Assembly (NCBI RefSeq): GCF_003217155.1
Contig: NZ_QJSU01000011.1
Location: forward strand, 1 to 64,000
DNA length: 64,000 nt
Reading direction: 5' to 3'
DNA from: Psychrobacter fozii
GTDB lineage: Bacteria; Pseudomonadota; Gammaproteobacteria; Pseudomonadales; Moraxellaceae
Shown one piece after another: positions 27,150-36,547 of this stretch (position 1 is the stretch's first letter; each line of letters opens with the position of its first letter). Both the position numbers and the translations under genes were made by a program. Below the pieces are notes generated by a model. It was not told where the DNA came from, did not search any database, and saw only the letters and a list, made by a program, of their open reading frames with translations.

Positions 27150-28979
27150 ATGTCACAAGCCCAAATTGATACACTTGCATCACTATTCAACGATGCTATT
27201 CACACCTTGCAAGCCGACGGTACACTACCTGCTGACTGGCAAAATAATAGCCAAATCACCCGTACTAAAGATCTTAGTCATGGTGATTTTGCCAGTAACA
27301 TCGCGCTGACTGCTGCCAAAGCTGCTAAGGCCAATCCACGCCAGCTTGCCGAACAAATCGTCAATGCGCTACCTGAAAATCAAGACATTCGCCAAGTAGA
27401 AATCGCAGGGCCAGGGTTTATAAATGTCTTTTTAAACGCTGAAGCCAAATTTGCGGTATTGGACGATATTTTTACCTTACAAGACCGTTTTGGTTTAAGC
27501 GATCAGTTTGAAGGGCAAAAAATCCAAGTTGAGTTCGTCTCTGCCAATCCAACATCTAGCTTGCATGTCGGTCACGGACGCGGTGCTGCATTTGGCATGA
27601 GCGTCTCAAACCTACTAGAAGCGATTGGCTATGACGTCACGCGTGAATATTATGTCAATGACGCTGGCCGTCAAATGGATATTCTAGCGACCAGTACATA
27701 TTTGCGTTATCTAGAAACTAATGGCGAGCAAGTGACCTTTCCTGTCAATGCCTATCAAGGCGACTATGTCAGTGATATTGCCCAGACTTTAAAAATGCAA
27801 CATGCTGATAGCTATGTGCATAGCTTTGCAGACGTTGCCAAAGATGTGCCTGCCGATGCTAAGTTCGAGATCAATGCAGATGGCGAAAAAGTTCTATTGT
27901 CAGGCGATAAAGAAGCACACATTGATGGATTGATTGCCAATAGCAAAGCATTGCTTGGTGATGGCTATGAGCTGTTTTTAAATGCTGCATTGAGCAGTAT
28001 TTTGGCTGATATCAAAGATGACTTAAATGACTTTGGCGTGCGCTATGAGTGCTGGTTCAGTGAGAGATCTATCGATAGCGAGATTGAGCCAGTTCTACAG
28101 TTGCTAGATGACAAAGGTTACTTGTACGAAAAAGATGGCAATATCTGGTTTAAATCGACTGATTTCGGTGATGAAAAAGACCGTGTGGTACGCCGTGCCA
28201 ATGGTCAGTCAACGTATTTTGCCTCTGATATTGCGTATCATAAAAATAAGTTCGACCGTGGTTTTGACAAAGTCATTAACGTTTGGGGCGCAGACCACCA
28301 TGGTTATGTCCCACGTGTAAAAGCAGCGTTAACAGCATTGGGTATCGATGCAGAACGTTTAGACGTGGTACTCGTACAGTTTGTCGCATTATGGCGCGGT
28401 TCTGAAAAAGTACAAATGTCCTCGCGTTCAGGTCAGTTTGTCACTTTACGCGAACTGCGTGCAGAAGTTGGCAATGACGCTGCGAGATTCTATTATGTGG
28501 CACGTAAGCCTGAAGTGCATATTGACTTTGATTTAGAGCTTGCCAAATCACAAAGCAAAGATAATTTGGTGCACTATATTCAATATGCGCATGCACGCGT
28601 GTGCCGAGTATTAGAGAATTTGCAAAATAGTGGGCTTACAGTAGATGATGCGGTTGGTTTGGCGCATCAAGAATTGCTTAATGCGTCCCATGAAGATGAG
28701 TTGATTAAACTATTGGCAGGCTATCCAGCAACCCTCATGCGTGCCGCGACTGGCTATGAGCCGCATATATTGACCAATTATTTAAAAGATTTGGCCGCAT
28801 TGTTCCACGGCTGGTATGACAGCAATCGTATCTTGCCGATGAGTTTGACCTCTGGTGGCACGCCAAGTGCTGACGAGCTGGACTTAATGCAAGCCCGTCT
28901 ACGCTTGTCTAAAGCCGTGCGACAGGTCTTGTCCAATGGGCTTGGTTTGTTAGGATTGTCTGCACCGTCTAGCATGTAG
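27150..28979 (+). CDS. argS: Arginyl-tRNA synthetase
   Basis: A 609-residue class I aminoacyl-tRNA synthetase that charges tRNA-Arg. The HIGH-type motif lies in SANPTSSLHVGHGRG (near residue 135). As in many ArgRS, the KMSKS signature is replaced, here around VQMSSRSGQFVTL. YVNDAGRQMD, GADHHGYVPR and the C-terminal anticodon-binding DALR domain are also present. A SPOR-domain gene follows in the same direction after about 125 bases. Confidence 0.97.
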   Translation: MSQAQIDTLASLFNDAIHTLQADGTLPADWQNNSQITRTKDLSHGDFASNIALTAAKAAKANPRQLAEQIVNALPENQDIRQVEIAGPGFINVFLNAEAKFAVLDDIFTLQDRFGLSDQFEGQKIQVEFVSANPTSSLHVGHGRGAAFGMSVSNLLEAIGYDVTREYYVNDAGRQMDILATSTYLRYLETNGEQVTFPVNAYQGDYVSDIAQTLKMQHADSYVHSFADVAKDVPADAKFEINADGEKVLLSGDKEAHIDGLIANSKALLGDGYELFLNAALSSILADIKDDLNDFGVRYECWFSERSIDSEIEPVLQLLDDKGYLYEKDGNIWFKSTDFGDEKDRVVRRANGQSTYFASDIAYHKNKFDRGFDKVINVWGADHHGYVPRVKAALTALGIDAERLDVVLVQFVALWRGSEKVQMSSRSGQFVTLRELRAEVGNDAARFYYVARKPEVHIDFDLELAKSQSKDNLVHYIQYAHARVCRVLENLQNSGLTVDDAVGLAHQELLNASHEDELIKLLAGYPATLMRAATGYEPHILTNYLKDLAALFHGWYDSNRILPMSLTSGGTPSADELDLMQARLRLSKAVRQVLSNGLGLLGLSAPSSM

Positions 28980-29105
28980 TCGCTTGCTAATAAGTAGTAA
29001 GCTTCTAACATGCAGCAACTTTATAATATGTAGTATTATGAGTATAGACGATTGATAACAATAATGTGATTATGATAGATAGATTCAGTAGGGAGAACCA
29101 GATCC

Positions 29106-29909
29106 ATGCTAGCCAAAAAACCTAAAGGTGCGACTGAAAAGCGCAAAACAAGTAGCGTATCAGGCTTGTTATGGATGTTTGTCGGAGCAGTACTGACACT
29201 GATGATTGGTGTATTTATATACCTCTCACCATTATTTAATTTCAGTCCTGCTGATAGCAGTGCCGACAATGACCCTGATCGTCAGGTACAGCCGCGAGTC
29301 GAGACTGATACCGATAATGGCGATTATGAGTTTTATGATATTTTACCCAATCAAGAGATGGCGACCATCCCTGATGAAGATTTTGGTGAAATAAACAATG
29401 ATCGCATCGGTGGTATCGAAGCCTTTGAGCCTGATATCGTGGTCACTCAGCCGAATGGTGCTTCAGCGACCAGCAGTGAAGACACTGGCAATGTTGGTAT
29501 TACTGAAAACACCGTGATCGAACCTAGCCGTGGCAATGCTGCTAGTGATGATATCGTGATCGTTGAAGAAGATGCGACCTATGATGGCACAGCACCGACC
29601 AATAGCACCAGTAGTGCAACCAATCGAGCAAGTGGTGCAGGTACTGCCAGTGTTCAAGCTGCCAAGCCTGCTGCGACTTACATTTTGCAGATAAACAGCT
29701 TTGGTGATGCAGATGAAGCGGATCGTCGCCGTGCACAGGTACTGATGGCTGGTGTAGATGCTAGAGTCGCCAAGAATACAACGGGCAATGGTGAGCCCAT
29801 CTATCAAGTGATCTCACGGCCGATGAGTAATCGTCAAGCAGTAACGACTGCTCAGCAGCGCTTACAGAATAATGGTATTGACTCCATCATCGTTGAACAG
29901 CGCCGTTAG
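29106..29909 (+). CDS. SPOR domain protein (FtsN-like)
   Basis: 267 residues: a short basic cytoplasmic start, one membrane segment (about 20-41), a long Asp/Asn/Thr/Ser-rich linker (about 45-190), then a C-terminal SPOR domain (YILQINSFGDADEADRRRAQVLMAG...IYQVISRPMSNRQAV). SPOR domains bind denuded septal peptidoglycan, so a role in cell division is likely. The argS-SPOR gene order is common in relatives. A family B repeat starts 15 bases after its stop. Confidence 0.85.
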   Translation: MLAKKPKGATEKRKTSSVSGLLWMFVGAVLTLMIGVFIYLSPLFNFSPADSSADNDPDRQVQPRVETDTDNGDYEFYDILPNQEMATIPDEDFGEINNDRIGGIEAFEPDIVVTQPNGASATSSEDTGNVGITENTVIEPSRGNAASDDIVIVEEDATYDGTAPTNSTSSATNRASGAGTASVQAAKPAATYILQINSFGDADEADRRRAQVLMAGVDARVAKNTTGNGEPIYQVISRPMSNRQAVTTAQQRLQNNGIDSIIVEQRR

Positions 29910-29924
29910 ATTTAGTTGCTGTAT

Positions 29925-30098
29925 TAGGGCGTGTCCTCAATTCAATCGATAGTCATCTAAATGGGTTAAAAATGGCTAAATCTTGCCAAACAGCGTCAAA
30001 TAGCTGACTAATATCTCGATATTATCTGCGCTATTTTCCTTGTTTGACTGCGATTTATCTCGTTTTTATCACCATTTTTAAAATGAGGACACGCCCTA
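29925..30098 (+). repeat. Repeat family B, intact 174-bp element (MITE-like)
   Basis: It starts TAGGGCGTGTCCTCA and ends with the perfect 15-bp inverted copy TGAGGACACGCCCTA. The interior has no open frame. Size and perfect terminal repeats suggest a non-autonomous IS derivative. It sits between the SPOR gene and the terminator at 30118-30146. No transposase gene with such ends is in the window. Confidence 0.85.
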
Positions 30099-30117
30099 GT
30101 TTTAATGGTTTATTTAT

Positions 30118-30146
30118 AAAAAAAGCGTCGTAATGACGCTTTTTTT
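30118..30146 (+). terminator. Terminator downstream of SPOR gene, separated by repeat B
   Basis: AAAAAAAGCGTC / GACGCTTTTTTT with a 5-base loop. It lies 208 bases after the SPOR stop codon; without the 174-bp repeat the distance would be about 35 bases, which suggests the element inserted between gene and terminator. Confidence 0.85.
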
Positions 30147-30217
30147 GTCTCTTATTTTTAGTAACGCTATTTTACTTTGTGGTTTTATTATATCTTATCA
30201 TTACTTCCTCAACGAGT

Positions 30218-31318
30218 ATGGCTATGACTGTATCTGACTCAACACCTGCATCTACTGGCGCCATCAAATATTTTTTTCAGAAGTATTTTATCGATGCTTT
30301 TACTGGTATGGCTCTAGGTCTCTTTGTCACATTGATAGCGGGTCTTATCATTTCACAAATTGGTGGCTGGTTAGATTTGCCTGCATTAGTTGCCGTCGGT
30401 AAGCTAGCATCAATATTGATGGGGGCGGGTATCGGCGTAGGCATTGCCTACTACCTAAAAGCACCAACGCTTGTCATGCTAAGTTGCTTGGTAGCAGGTA
30501 TGCTAGGCGCACATTCTGAAGCTTTGATGGCAGGTACGCTTTTTACCCCGCAAGCAGGCGGGCCTGCGACATTTGTGGCATTGCCTGGTAATCCGATAGG
30601 AGCATATTTGACCTCTGTATTTGCTTATCGTGCTGGTACTTGGGTCGCTGGCAAGACTAAGTTGGATATTTTGTTAATTCCTTTATTGGTCTGTGCCGTC
30701 GCATTAGCCGTTTGTGCGCTACTGAATCCACCTATCGTTGCTGCTGTCGCGGCTATTGGTCAAGGTATTCAAGCAGCCACTGAGTTGCAGCCTCTATTAA
30801 TGGGTGTCGTCATTGCAGTCGTGGTCGGTATCTTGCTGACCATGCCCACTTCAAGTGCAGCTATTTGTATTGCTATTGGGCTGGGCGGTGTGGCTGGCGG
30901 TGCGGCAGTAGTTGGCTGTGCAGCACATATGATTGGCTTTGCGGTTGCCAGTTTCAAAGACAACGGTGTAAGTGGTGTGATATCTCAGGGGTTGGGCACT
31001 AGTATGTTGCAAATCCCCAATGTGCTAAAAAAGCCATTGATTCTACTGCCAGCCGTTATCGCCAGTGCTATCGTTGGTCCTATCGCTACAGTAGGGTTCG
31101 GGCTTGCCTGTACTGCTACAGGGGCAGGTATGGGTACTGCTGGTTTAGTCGGTGTGTTTGGGGTCATTGAAGCATCACAAGAGATCATGAGTACGGGTCA
31201 ATTATGGACAGCAATTATTTTATTGATGTTTGTATTACCTGCTGTCATTGCTGGCATGGTTGCTTACATGATGCGCCGTATGGGTTGGTTGTTAGATGGT
31301 GATATGAAACTGCCTTAG
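30218..31318 (+). CDS. PTS EIIC-like membrane protein (PF13303 family)
   Basis: About 366 residues with roughly nine or ten membrane segments, matching the PTS_EIIC_2 family. Typical blocks are FIDAFTGMALGLF, KLASILMGAGIGVGIAYYLKAP, GNPIGAYL and MPTSSAAICIAIGLGGVAGGAAVVGCAAHMIGFA. No EIIA, EIIB or HPr gene is nearby and there is no fused EIIB domain, so phosphotransferase activity is uncertain. I chose the ATG at 30218; one at 30224 is equally possible, and a GTG at 30179 extends the frame. Confidence 0.8.
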   Translation: MAMTVSDSTPASTGAIKYFFQKYFIDAFTGMALGLFVTLIAGLIISQIGGWLDLPALVAVGKLASILMGAGIGVGIAYYLKAPTLVMLSCLVAGMLGAHSEALMAGTLFTPQAGGPATFVALPGNPIGAYLTSVFAYRAGTWVAGKTKLDILLIPLLVCAVALAVCALLNPPIVAAVAAIGQGIQAATELQPLLMGVVIAVVVGILLTMPTSSAAICIAIGLGGVAGGAAVVGCAAHMIGFAVASFKDNGVSGVISQGLGTSMLQIPNVLKKPLILLPAVIASAIVGPIATVGFGLACTATGAGMGTAGLVGVFGVIEASQEIMSTGQLWTAIILLMFVLPAVIAGMVAYMMRRMGWLLDGDMKLP

Positions 31319-31541
31319 TGGTTCAAAAAAAAGCTTCCGCACTTTATGCACATGAATTTTTGTTTAAATATACGACTTTTTCAATTTTCTTTATTCAAAT
31401 CGAAATGCTAACTAGCGAAGTGAATATTAAAGTCTCTTAAGTTTTATATTGCTACAAGGTTGCTGTTTTGTAGTTATATCATTATAATATTAATTGTACT
31501 CGAACTTTTGTTTAAATTATTATTTTTGGAATCTGAAAAAT

Positions 31542-31787
31542 ATGAATAGCTTCAACAAACTAATTGTTATTACTGTTACCACTCTTATTTTATCTGCATG
31601 TGCTAGTACTCCTAAGCCTTATACTCATTGGCATAAAGAAGGTGCAACTAAACAAAGCGTCACAGATCAAATTGGGCACTGTCGAGTAGAAGTTAATGCT
31701 AAAGACCTTTCACAACCAAAAGCAAAGCAGTTAATTGGTTATTGTATGAAGTCGGAAGGCTATAGTTTAGAAACTTCTTATCGTTAG
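31542..31787 (+). CDS. Small lipoprotein of unknown function
   Basis: 81 residues. The signal peptide ends with lipobox LSAC (Cys20), so it is an anchored envelope lipoprotein. The mature part is about 60 residues, with WHKEGATKQSVTDQIGHCRVE and a second cysteine in GYCMKSEGY; the two non-lipid cysteines could form a disulfide. The ATG at 31542 is preceded by TTTTTGGA. The family was not named. It shares a terminator with clpX. Confidence 0.75.
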   Translation: MNSFNKLIVITVTTLILSACASTPKPYTHWHKEGATKQSVTDQIGHCRVEVNAKDLSQPKAKQLIGYCMKSEGYSLETSYR

Positions 31788-31918
31788 TTGATAACTAATA
31801 CTGTCACCAAGAATCAAAATAACATAGGTTTTTGTATGTTTTACATATACTGTGTATTAGCTGTATTCACAGAATAAGTTTTTCTTTTTGGGTGTAGTAT
31901 TACTAATAAGAAGAAATA

Positions 31919-31955
31919 AAAAAAGCGTCTAGCAAAATTTGCCAGACGCTTTTTT
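31919..31955. terminator. Bidirectional terminator lipoprotein / clpX
   Basis: AAAAAAGCGTCT / AGACGCTTTTTT arms enclose a smaller GCAAAATTTGC hairpin. T-tracts lie on both strands between the convergent lipoprotein gene and clpX. Confidence 0.88.
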
Positions 31956-32004
31956 GTATTAATAGCTAATTAAGTATAACTAGCGATATTAACTCAAAGA
32001 CACC

Positions 32005-33279
32005 TTAAGAGATTTCAGGCGTTTTGCCTTCATTGATGACGTCTGCATCAACCATGACGGTCTTAGCATTTTCCATAGAAGGCAGCTCATACATGGTTTC
32101 AAGCAATGCATTCTCTACGATAGAACGCAGACCACGGGCACCCGTTTTACGCTCCATGGCTTTTTTGGCGATGGCATCAAGTGCTTCTTGAGTAAAGTTA
32201 ATCTCAGCACCTTCCATATCGAACAAGTACTTATACTGTTTTACCAGTGCGTTCTTAGGTTCAGTCAGGATTTGTACCAATGCTTCTTCATCAAGCTCTT
32301 GTAGTGCAGCAAGTACAGGCAGACGACCAATCAGCTCAGGGATCAGACCAAACTTGATCAAATCTTCTGGCTCAACTTGCTGTAGCAAATCTGAGCTGCG
32401 ACGGCTATCATCTTTTGAGCTGACATCCGCGTTGAAACCGATACCGCCTTTTTCAGTACGTTGCTGAATGACCGCATCAAGACCAGCAAATGCACCACCA
32501 ACGATGATAAGGATGTTGCTGGTATCGACTTGGATCAGCTCTTGCTGTGGATGCTTGCGACCGCCATGTGGCGGAATAGCAGCCACGGTGCCTTCGATAA
32601 GCTTGAGCAATGCTTGCTGCACGCCTTCGCCTGACACATCACGGGTAATCGATGGATTGTCGCCTTTTTTACTGATTTTGTCGATTTCATCGATATAGAT
32701 GATGCCTTGCTCAGCTTTGGCCACATCATAGTCAGATGCTTGAAGTAACTTCTGCACGATGTTTTCAACGTCTTCACCGACATAACCTGCTTCAGTCAAC
32801 GTCGTGGCATCAGCCATAGCAAAAGGTACATCAAGCAGACGCGCTAATGTTTGCGCCAGTAATGTCTTACCTGAACCTGTTGGGCCTATGAGCAAGATGT
32901 TACTTTTCGCCAGTTCAACCATCGCATCATCAGCACCAATCTTAGATTTTTTACTGTCATTGGCCAATGTTTGGCTAACTTTTAGACGCTTATAATGGTT
33001 ATAAACGGCAACTGCCAATGCTTTCTTAGCAGCGTCTTGACCGATGACATATTCATCAAGTTTGGCACGTAGCTCTTTTGGCGTTGGTAGTTTTTTATTG
33101 ACCCAAGAGGTATCGATTTCGTTGTCATCATCGCCGTCTTCGGCACTGTCAGCGATTAGATCGGTACATAGCTCAATGCATTCATTACAGATATTGGCAT
33201 CGTCAGCGGCAATCAGCTGCTGCACATCGCTTTTGGCTTTGCCACAAAACGAGCACTGCGGGGTATTGTCTTCTGCCAT
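32005..33279 (-). CDS. clpX: ATP-dependent Clp protease ATP-binding subunit
   Basis: A 424-residue AAA+ unfoldase that feeds substrates to ClpP. The N-terminal zinc-binding domain has CSFCGK...CNECIELC. Walker A GPTGSGKT, pore loop GYVGEDVEN, Walker [10 protein letters not shown] and the sensor/box motifs (GARGLRS) are present. I chose the start at 33279 (MAEDNTPQ) because AGGAGC precedes it; the frame is open for 20 more codons upstream. clpP lies 110 bases upstream on the same strand. tig, its usual neighbour, is about 8 kb away beyond the urease genes. Confidence 0.97.
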   Translation of the reverse strand: MAEDNTPQCSFCGKAKSDVQQLIAADDANICNECIELCTDLIADSAEDGDDDNEIDTSWVNKKLPTPKELRAKLDEYVIGQDAAKKALAVAVYNHYKRLKVSQTLANDSKKSKIGADDAMVELAKSNILLIGPTGSGKTLLAQTLARLLDVPFAMADATTLTEAGYVGEDVENIVQKLLQASDYDVAKAEQGIIYIDEIDKISKKGDNPSITRDVSGEGVQQALLKLIEGTVAAIPPHGGRKHPQQELIQVDTSNILIIVGGAFAGLDAVIQQRTEKGGIGFNADVSSKDDSRRSSDLLQQVEPEDLIKFGLIPELIGRLPVLAALQELDEEALVQILTEPKNALVKQYKYLFDMEGAEINFTQEALDAIAKKAMERKTGARGLRSIVENALLETMYELPSMENAKTVMVDADVINEGKTPEIS

Positions 33280-33389
33280 AAAAGGCGCTCCTAAAATTTT
33301 AAAACTTACAAATATTTTGATTGTTTGCATCAATGCCAAAACGCATCGCGCTCAGGCAGTTGATGTTTATCAAGGCTGTTATATGCTAA

Positions 33390-34076
33390 TTATAAAGAAG
33401 TAGGGCGGCGCTCTAATACTTCGTCAACCAAACCGTATTCTTTTGCTTCGTCTGCATCCAACCAATAATCACGCTCAACGTCTTTTTCGATTTTTTCTAC
33501 TGGTTGACCTGTACGCTCAGCCAATATTTTGTTCAAACGTGCACGTGTTTTCAGGATTTCACGAGCATTAATTTCGATATCTGTTGCTTGACCTTGCGCG
33601 CCACCTGAAGGCTGGTGAATCATAACGCGAGCATTGGCGAGTGAATAACGCTTGCCTTTTTGGCCAGCTGCCAACAAGAATGAGCCCATGCTATAAGCAC
33701 CGCCCATACAGATGGTTGATACTTCAGGCTTGATGAAATTCATCGTGTCAAAAATAGCCAAACCAGCACTCACTGAACCGCCTGGTGAGTTGATATATAG
33801 ATGGATATCTTTGTCAGGGTTTTCAGCTTCTAAGAATAGTAACTGTGCGACGATGAGATTGGCCATATTATCTTCGACTTGACCGGTCAAAAAGATAACG
33901 CGCTCACGTAATAGACGTGAAAAAATATCAAACGAGCGTTCACCGCGTGATGATTGTTCAACCACCATAGGCACTAATGCAGCTTGAGGTGCACTTTGGG
34001 TATATTGCATGTCGTTGTGCGCACTCATCAGCATATCAAAATGCGGGTTGGCAGTGATGCGATCATAATCTGTCAT
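33390..34076 (-). CDS. clpP: ATP-dependent Clp protease proteolytic subunit
   Basis: A 228-residue serine protease subunit of the ClpXP/ClpAP barrel. The catalytic triad is visible as Ser129 ([13 protein letters not shown]), His154 (VMIHQPSGG) and probably Asp203 ([11 protein letters not shown]). [19 protein letters not shown] is also typical. The residues before the catalytic Ser read GGAYS rather than the common GQAAS, a conservative variation. About 35 N-terminal residues precede the mature core, consistent with a propeptide. It is followed by clpX. Confidence 0.96.
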   Translation of the reverse strand: MTDYDRITANPHFDMLMSAHNDMQYTQSAPQAALVPMVVEQSSRGERSFDIFSRLLRERVIFLTGQVEDNMANLIVAQLLFLEAENPDKDIHLYINSPGGSVSAGLAIFDTMNFIKPEVSTICMGGAYSMGSFLLAAGQKGKRYSLANARVMIHQPSGGAQGQATDIEINAREILKTRARLNKILAERTGQPVEKIEKDVERDYWLDADEAKEYGLVDEVLERRPTSL

Positions 34077-34430
34077 AAAGATGTCCTGTTTATAAGTACA
34101 TAAAATAAAGGGATTGGGATTAGCGAACGGTTAAGATTTTATGGGTGCTTATCATGATAAATACTACCGCTTGTTGTTAACACTAACTAGATGCAATGCT
34201 ACGATCTAGATGTCGCTAAAAATAATTGAGCTAATGGTAACTTTTTTATCGGGGCAATAGTAACTTTTTAATGTGAAAAATAATAAATGACTCCCTATTA
34301 ATAAGGTGTTTGTATACATTTATCAAGGGGCTTGCCTATAAACCCTCCATAAAGATAGTAGACAGACTACCTCTGTATGGAGTACAGGTGACTCATTATT
34401 TATGAATATGGTGCTACATTAAAAGGAAGT

Positions 34431-34499
34431 ATGATGATAAAAATTGGTGCATTTGTGATAGTAAATTGTACAATTTTGGTGCAAATTAGCGCCTGCTAA
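34431..34499 (+). CDS. Possible 22-residue hydrophobic peptide or truncated lipoprotein signal
   Basis: ATG behind AAAAGGAAGT opens a frame for a 22-residue hydrophobic peptide that ends ...VQISAC then stop. It resembles a lipoprotein signal peptide cut off at the lipobox cysteine. It may be a chance frame, a relic of a lipoprotein gene, or a tiny membrane peptide. Only the good ribosome-binding site supports it. Confidence 0.2.
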   Translation: MMIKIGAFVIVNCTILVQISAC

Positions 34500-34737
34500 A
34501 AAAATAAGAATGATTGATATCTATTTGAGACATCGTGAAAGTGAGGTGGACAATATGACCAAAAACTTCAGTGCTCAAAAACTAAGCAATATCATTCATT
34601 TGCATAGTATCGACTGCTTGCTCTGATAGCCAGTATCAGTAAGTTGGCATAATGATTGTATATATGGAGTGACGTCGTTGTTTGGTGTAGTCAGCTGCAT
34701 AAGCTTTTGGCATTTTGACTGTTGGCATCGTTGCTTT

Positions 34738-34761
34738 CTCTTTTATAGTGGAATGACTATA
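34738..34761 (+). repeat. Repeat family A, solo right end
   Basis: TTTTATAGTGGAATGACTATA is identical to the right end of the full copies, but the rest of the element is absent upstream. It lies about 105 bases before ureD, at the left edge of the urease cluster. Confidence 0.75.
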
Positions 34762-34865
34762 CCACCGGGTTTTGTATGATCGGCTTAATGCTCGACCTCT
34801 TAGTATCACAATCGTGTGTTATATTTGATATTCAACACGCCCTAATTAGTAGATGAGTATATAAA

Positions 34866-35954
34866 ATGAGCTGGGCCTCTTCTTTAGCGTTAGATTTTGA
34901 CAGCGTAAAACGTACGAATACTATCAAAGGTATAGCCACAGCTGAGTCAAAAACTCGGCTTTATCATCGTAAGCATACTGGCGCCTTGATGGTACAGCGC
35001 CCTTTATACCCTGAGCCGCGTGTGCAGCAGGGTATTTGTCATATCTTAATGCTATATCCGCCAGCAGGTATCGCAGGTGGTGACACGTTGACGATAGATC
35101 TGCGTTTAGATAGCGATAGTCACGCTGTCATTACGACACCGGGGGCGGGTAAGTGGTATGGCAAAGATAGTGTCAGCCAAAAAAGCAAAACCTCGCATCG
35201 ACAGTCGCCCACACAAAGCGCTTGTGATAACACCATGCCAGTGAATCAGGGCAGTGTGCATAGTAATGATACTAACCACATAAGCTCAGTGCCAAACGAC
35301 ATGGCTGAATATGCTAGCCAAAAGGTATACGCCACATTAGACAGAGATGCTCGCCTAGAATGGCTGCCGCAAGAGAGTATTATTTATAACGAAGCCAACA
35401 TGCATGCGACGAGTCGTTTTGATTTAACGGACTCATCTAGCTTACTGACATGGGAGATTAGTGTCTTTGGGCGGCAGGCCTATGATGAACAGTTTTTGCA
35501 AGGGTATTACCATACAGGCTTGAATATCTACCGTGAAAGCAAAGTCATCGTTGCTGAACGTGTGGCACAGTCAGCACAAAGCCGCTGGTTTACATCGCGT
35601 TTAGGGCTAGCAGGGCAGCATATCTATGGGTCGTTTTGGGCAGTACCAAGTTTAAGTGACGTACATCAAAAGCCTTTATCCTCATCAAAAGCACGAGAAA
35701 CGACAGAGACTGCGCAAGCGACGACCAAGCAAGCACTAACCCGTTATTTGGACAGTACGATACTGACTTTACGGCAAGCAATCGCTGAAGCGGATCTACC
35801 TGTCTATTGCACCCATAATTATCAAGCGATTAATATCCGCTATATAGGCACAGATGTGCGTGGCTGCTTTGAAGCGTTTTATCAGCTGAGAGAAGTCTTA
35901 CGTAAGCACTGGTGGCAACTTGAGCCGTGTCGTCCACGGATCTGGGACACGTGA
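34866..35954 (+). CDS. ureD: Urease accessory protein UreD
   Basis: UreD (UreH) is the chaperone that, with UreF and UreG, loads nickel into apo-urease. RLYHRKHTGALMVQRPLYPE, LMLYPPAGIAGGDTL, VITTPGAGKWYG, LEWLPQESIIYN and VRGCFEAFYQLREVLR match the family. At 362 residues it is longer than usual because of a polar insertion at about residues 100-150 (Ser/Asn/Gln-rich) and a second small one near 265-290. It is the first gene of the urease cluster. Its ribosome-binding site is weak. Confidence 0.95.
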   Translation: MSWASSLALDFDSVKRTNTIKGIATAESKTRLYHRKHTGALMVQRPLYPEPRVQQGICHILMLYPPAGIAGGDTLTIDLRLDSDSHAVITTPGAGKWYGKDSVSQKSKTSHRQSPTQSACDNTMPVNQGSVHSNDTNHISSVPNDMAEYASQKVYATLDRDARLEWLPQESIIYNEANMHATSRFDLTDSSSLLTWEISVFGRQAYDEQFLQGYYHTGLNIYRESKVIVAERVAQSAQSRWFTSRLGLAGQHIYGSFWAVPSLSDVHQKPLSSSKARETTETAQATTKQALTRYLDSTILTLRQAIAEADLPVYCTHNYQAINIRYIGTDVRGCFEAFYQLREVLRKHWWQLEPCRPRIWDT

Positions 35955-36094
35955 TTTGGTGCTGTATTCTACTTAATTTGTTATGAAGTTACTCTGATAT
36001 AAAAAAATATAATCGTTATTTTGGTTAAGGCATTAAACGTTTGAAATACGCTACTCTGTGATACAGAACATTATAAATACAATAAGGAAGTCCC

Positions 36095-36397
36095 ATGCAT
36101 TTGACCCCGACAGAAAAAGACAAGCTCATGCTATTCACGGCTGGCATGGTGGCTGAACGCCGCAAAAACCGAGGTGTAAAACTGAACTATCCCGAAGCCA
36201 TCGCTTATATCAGCATGCTACTGATGGAAGGCGCAAGAGATGGCAAAAGAGTTGCCGAATTAATGAGTGAAGGCGCTACCTATCTGTCAGCTGATGATGT
36301 GATGGAAGGTGTGGCGGAGATGGTAGATGAAGTGCAAATCGAGGCGACGTTCCCTGATGGCACCAAGCTGGTTACGGTACATAATCCCATCGTGTAG
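36095..36397 (+). CDS. ureA: Urease subunit gamma
   Basis: A 100-residue UreA of standard length. [53 protein letters not shown] and the ending TVHNPIV are all typical. It starts behind AAGGAAG. It lies 140 bases after ureD, and a full repeat A copy begins 7 bases after its stop, separating it from the fused ureBC gene. Confidence 0.98.
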   Translation: MHLTPTEKDKLMLFTAGMVAERRKNRGVKLNYPEAIAYISMLLMEGARDGKRVAELMSEGATYLSADDVMEGVAEMVDEVQIEATFPDGTKLVTVHNPIV

Positions 36398-36404
36398 TAC
36401 GGCA

Positions 36405-36510
36405 TATAGTCATTCCTCTATAAAATTATTACTGCGTTACCCTCGCTTGAAGTATTAGATATACATCTACGCTCGGTTGCCTTGTACTACTTTTAAATTG
36501 AATCGACTAT
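36405..36510 (-). repeat. Repeat family A, copy 6, inside the urease operon
   Basis: Reverse-orientation copy starting TATAGTCATTCCTCTATA just after the ureA stop and ending TTGAATCGACTAT 37 bases before ureBC. The core GTTACCCTCGCTTGAAGTA is present. It separates the gamma subunit gene from the fused beta-alpha gene, so it is probably transcribed as part of the operon mRNA. Confidence 0.88.
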
Positions 36511-36547
36511 CTTATTAAACTGATAATTATAAAATAAGGCGACTCTT

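Larger units (their letters stand above)
34077..34865. other. Divergent intergenic region clpP / ureD
   Basis: About 790 AT-rich bases at the left edge of the urease cluster. They hold a very small open frame (34431-34499), a solo end of repeat family A (34738-34761) and a short match to the repeat B terminus (ACACGCCCTA, 34835-34844). No other gene was seen. This looks like a junction with recombination scars. Confidence 0.55.

Noticed and set aside
34835..34844. ACACGCCCTA as a solo end of repeat family B
   Set aside because: Only ten bases match and the preceding bases differ from the family terminus; noted as a possible scar but not called as a repeat.
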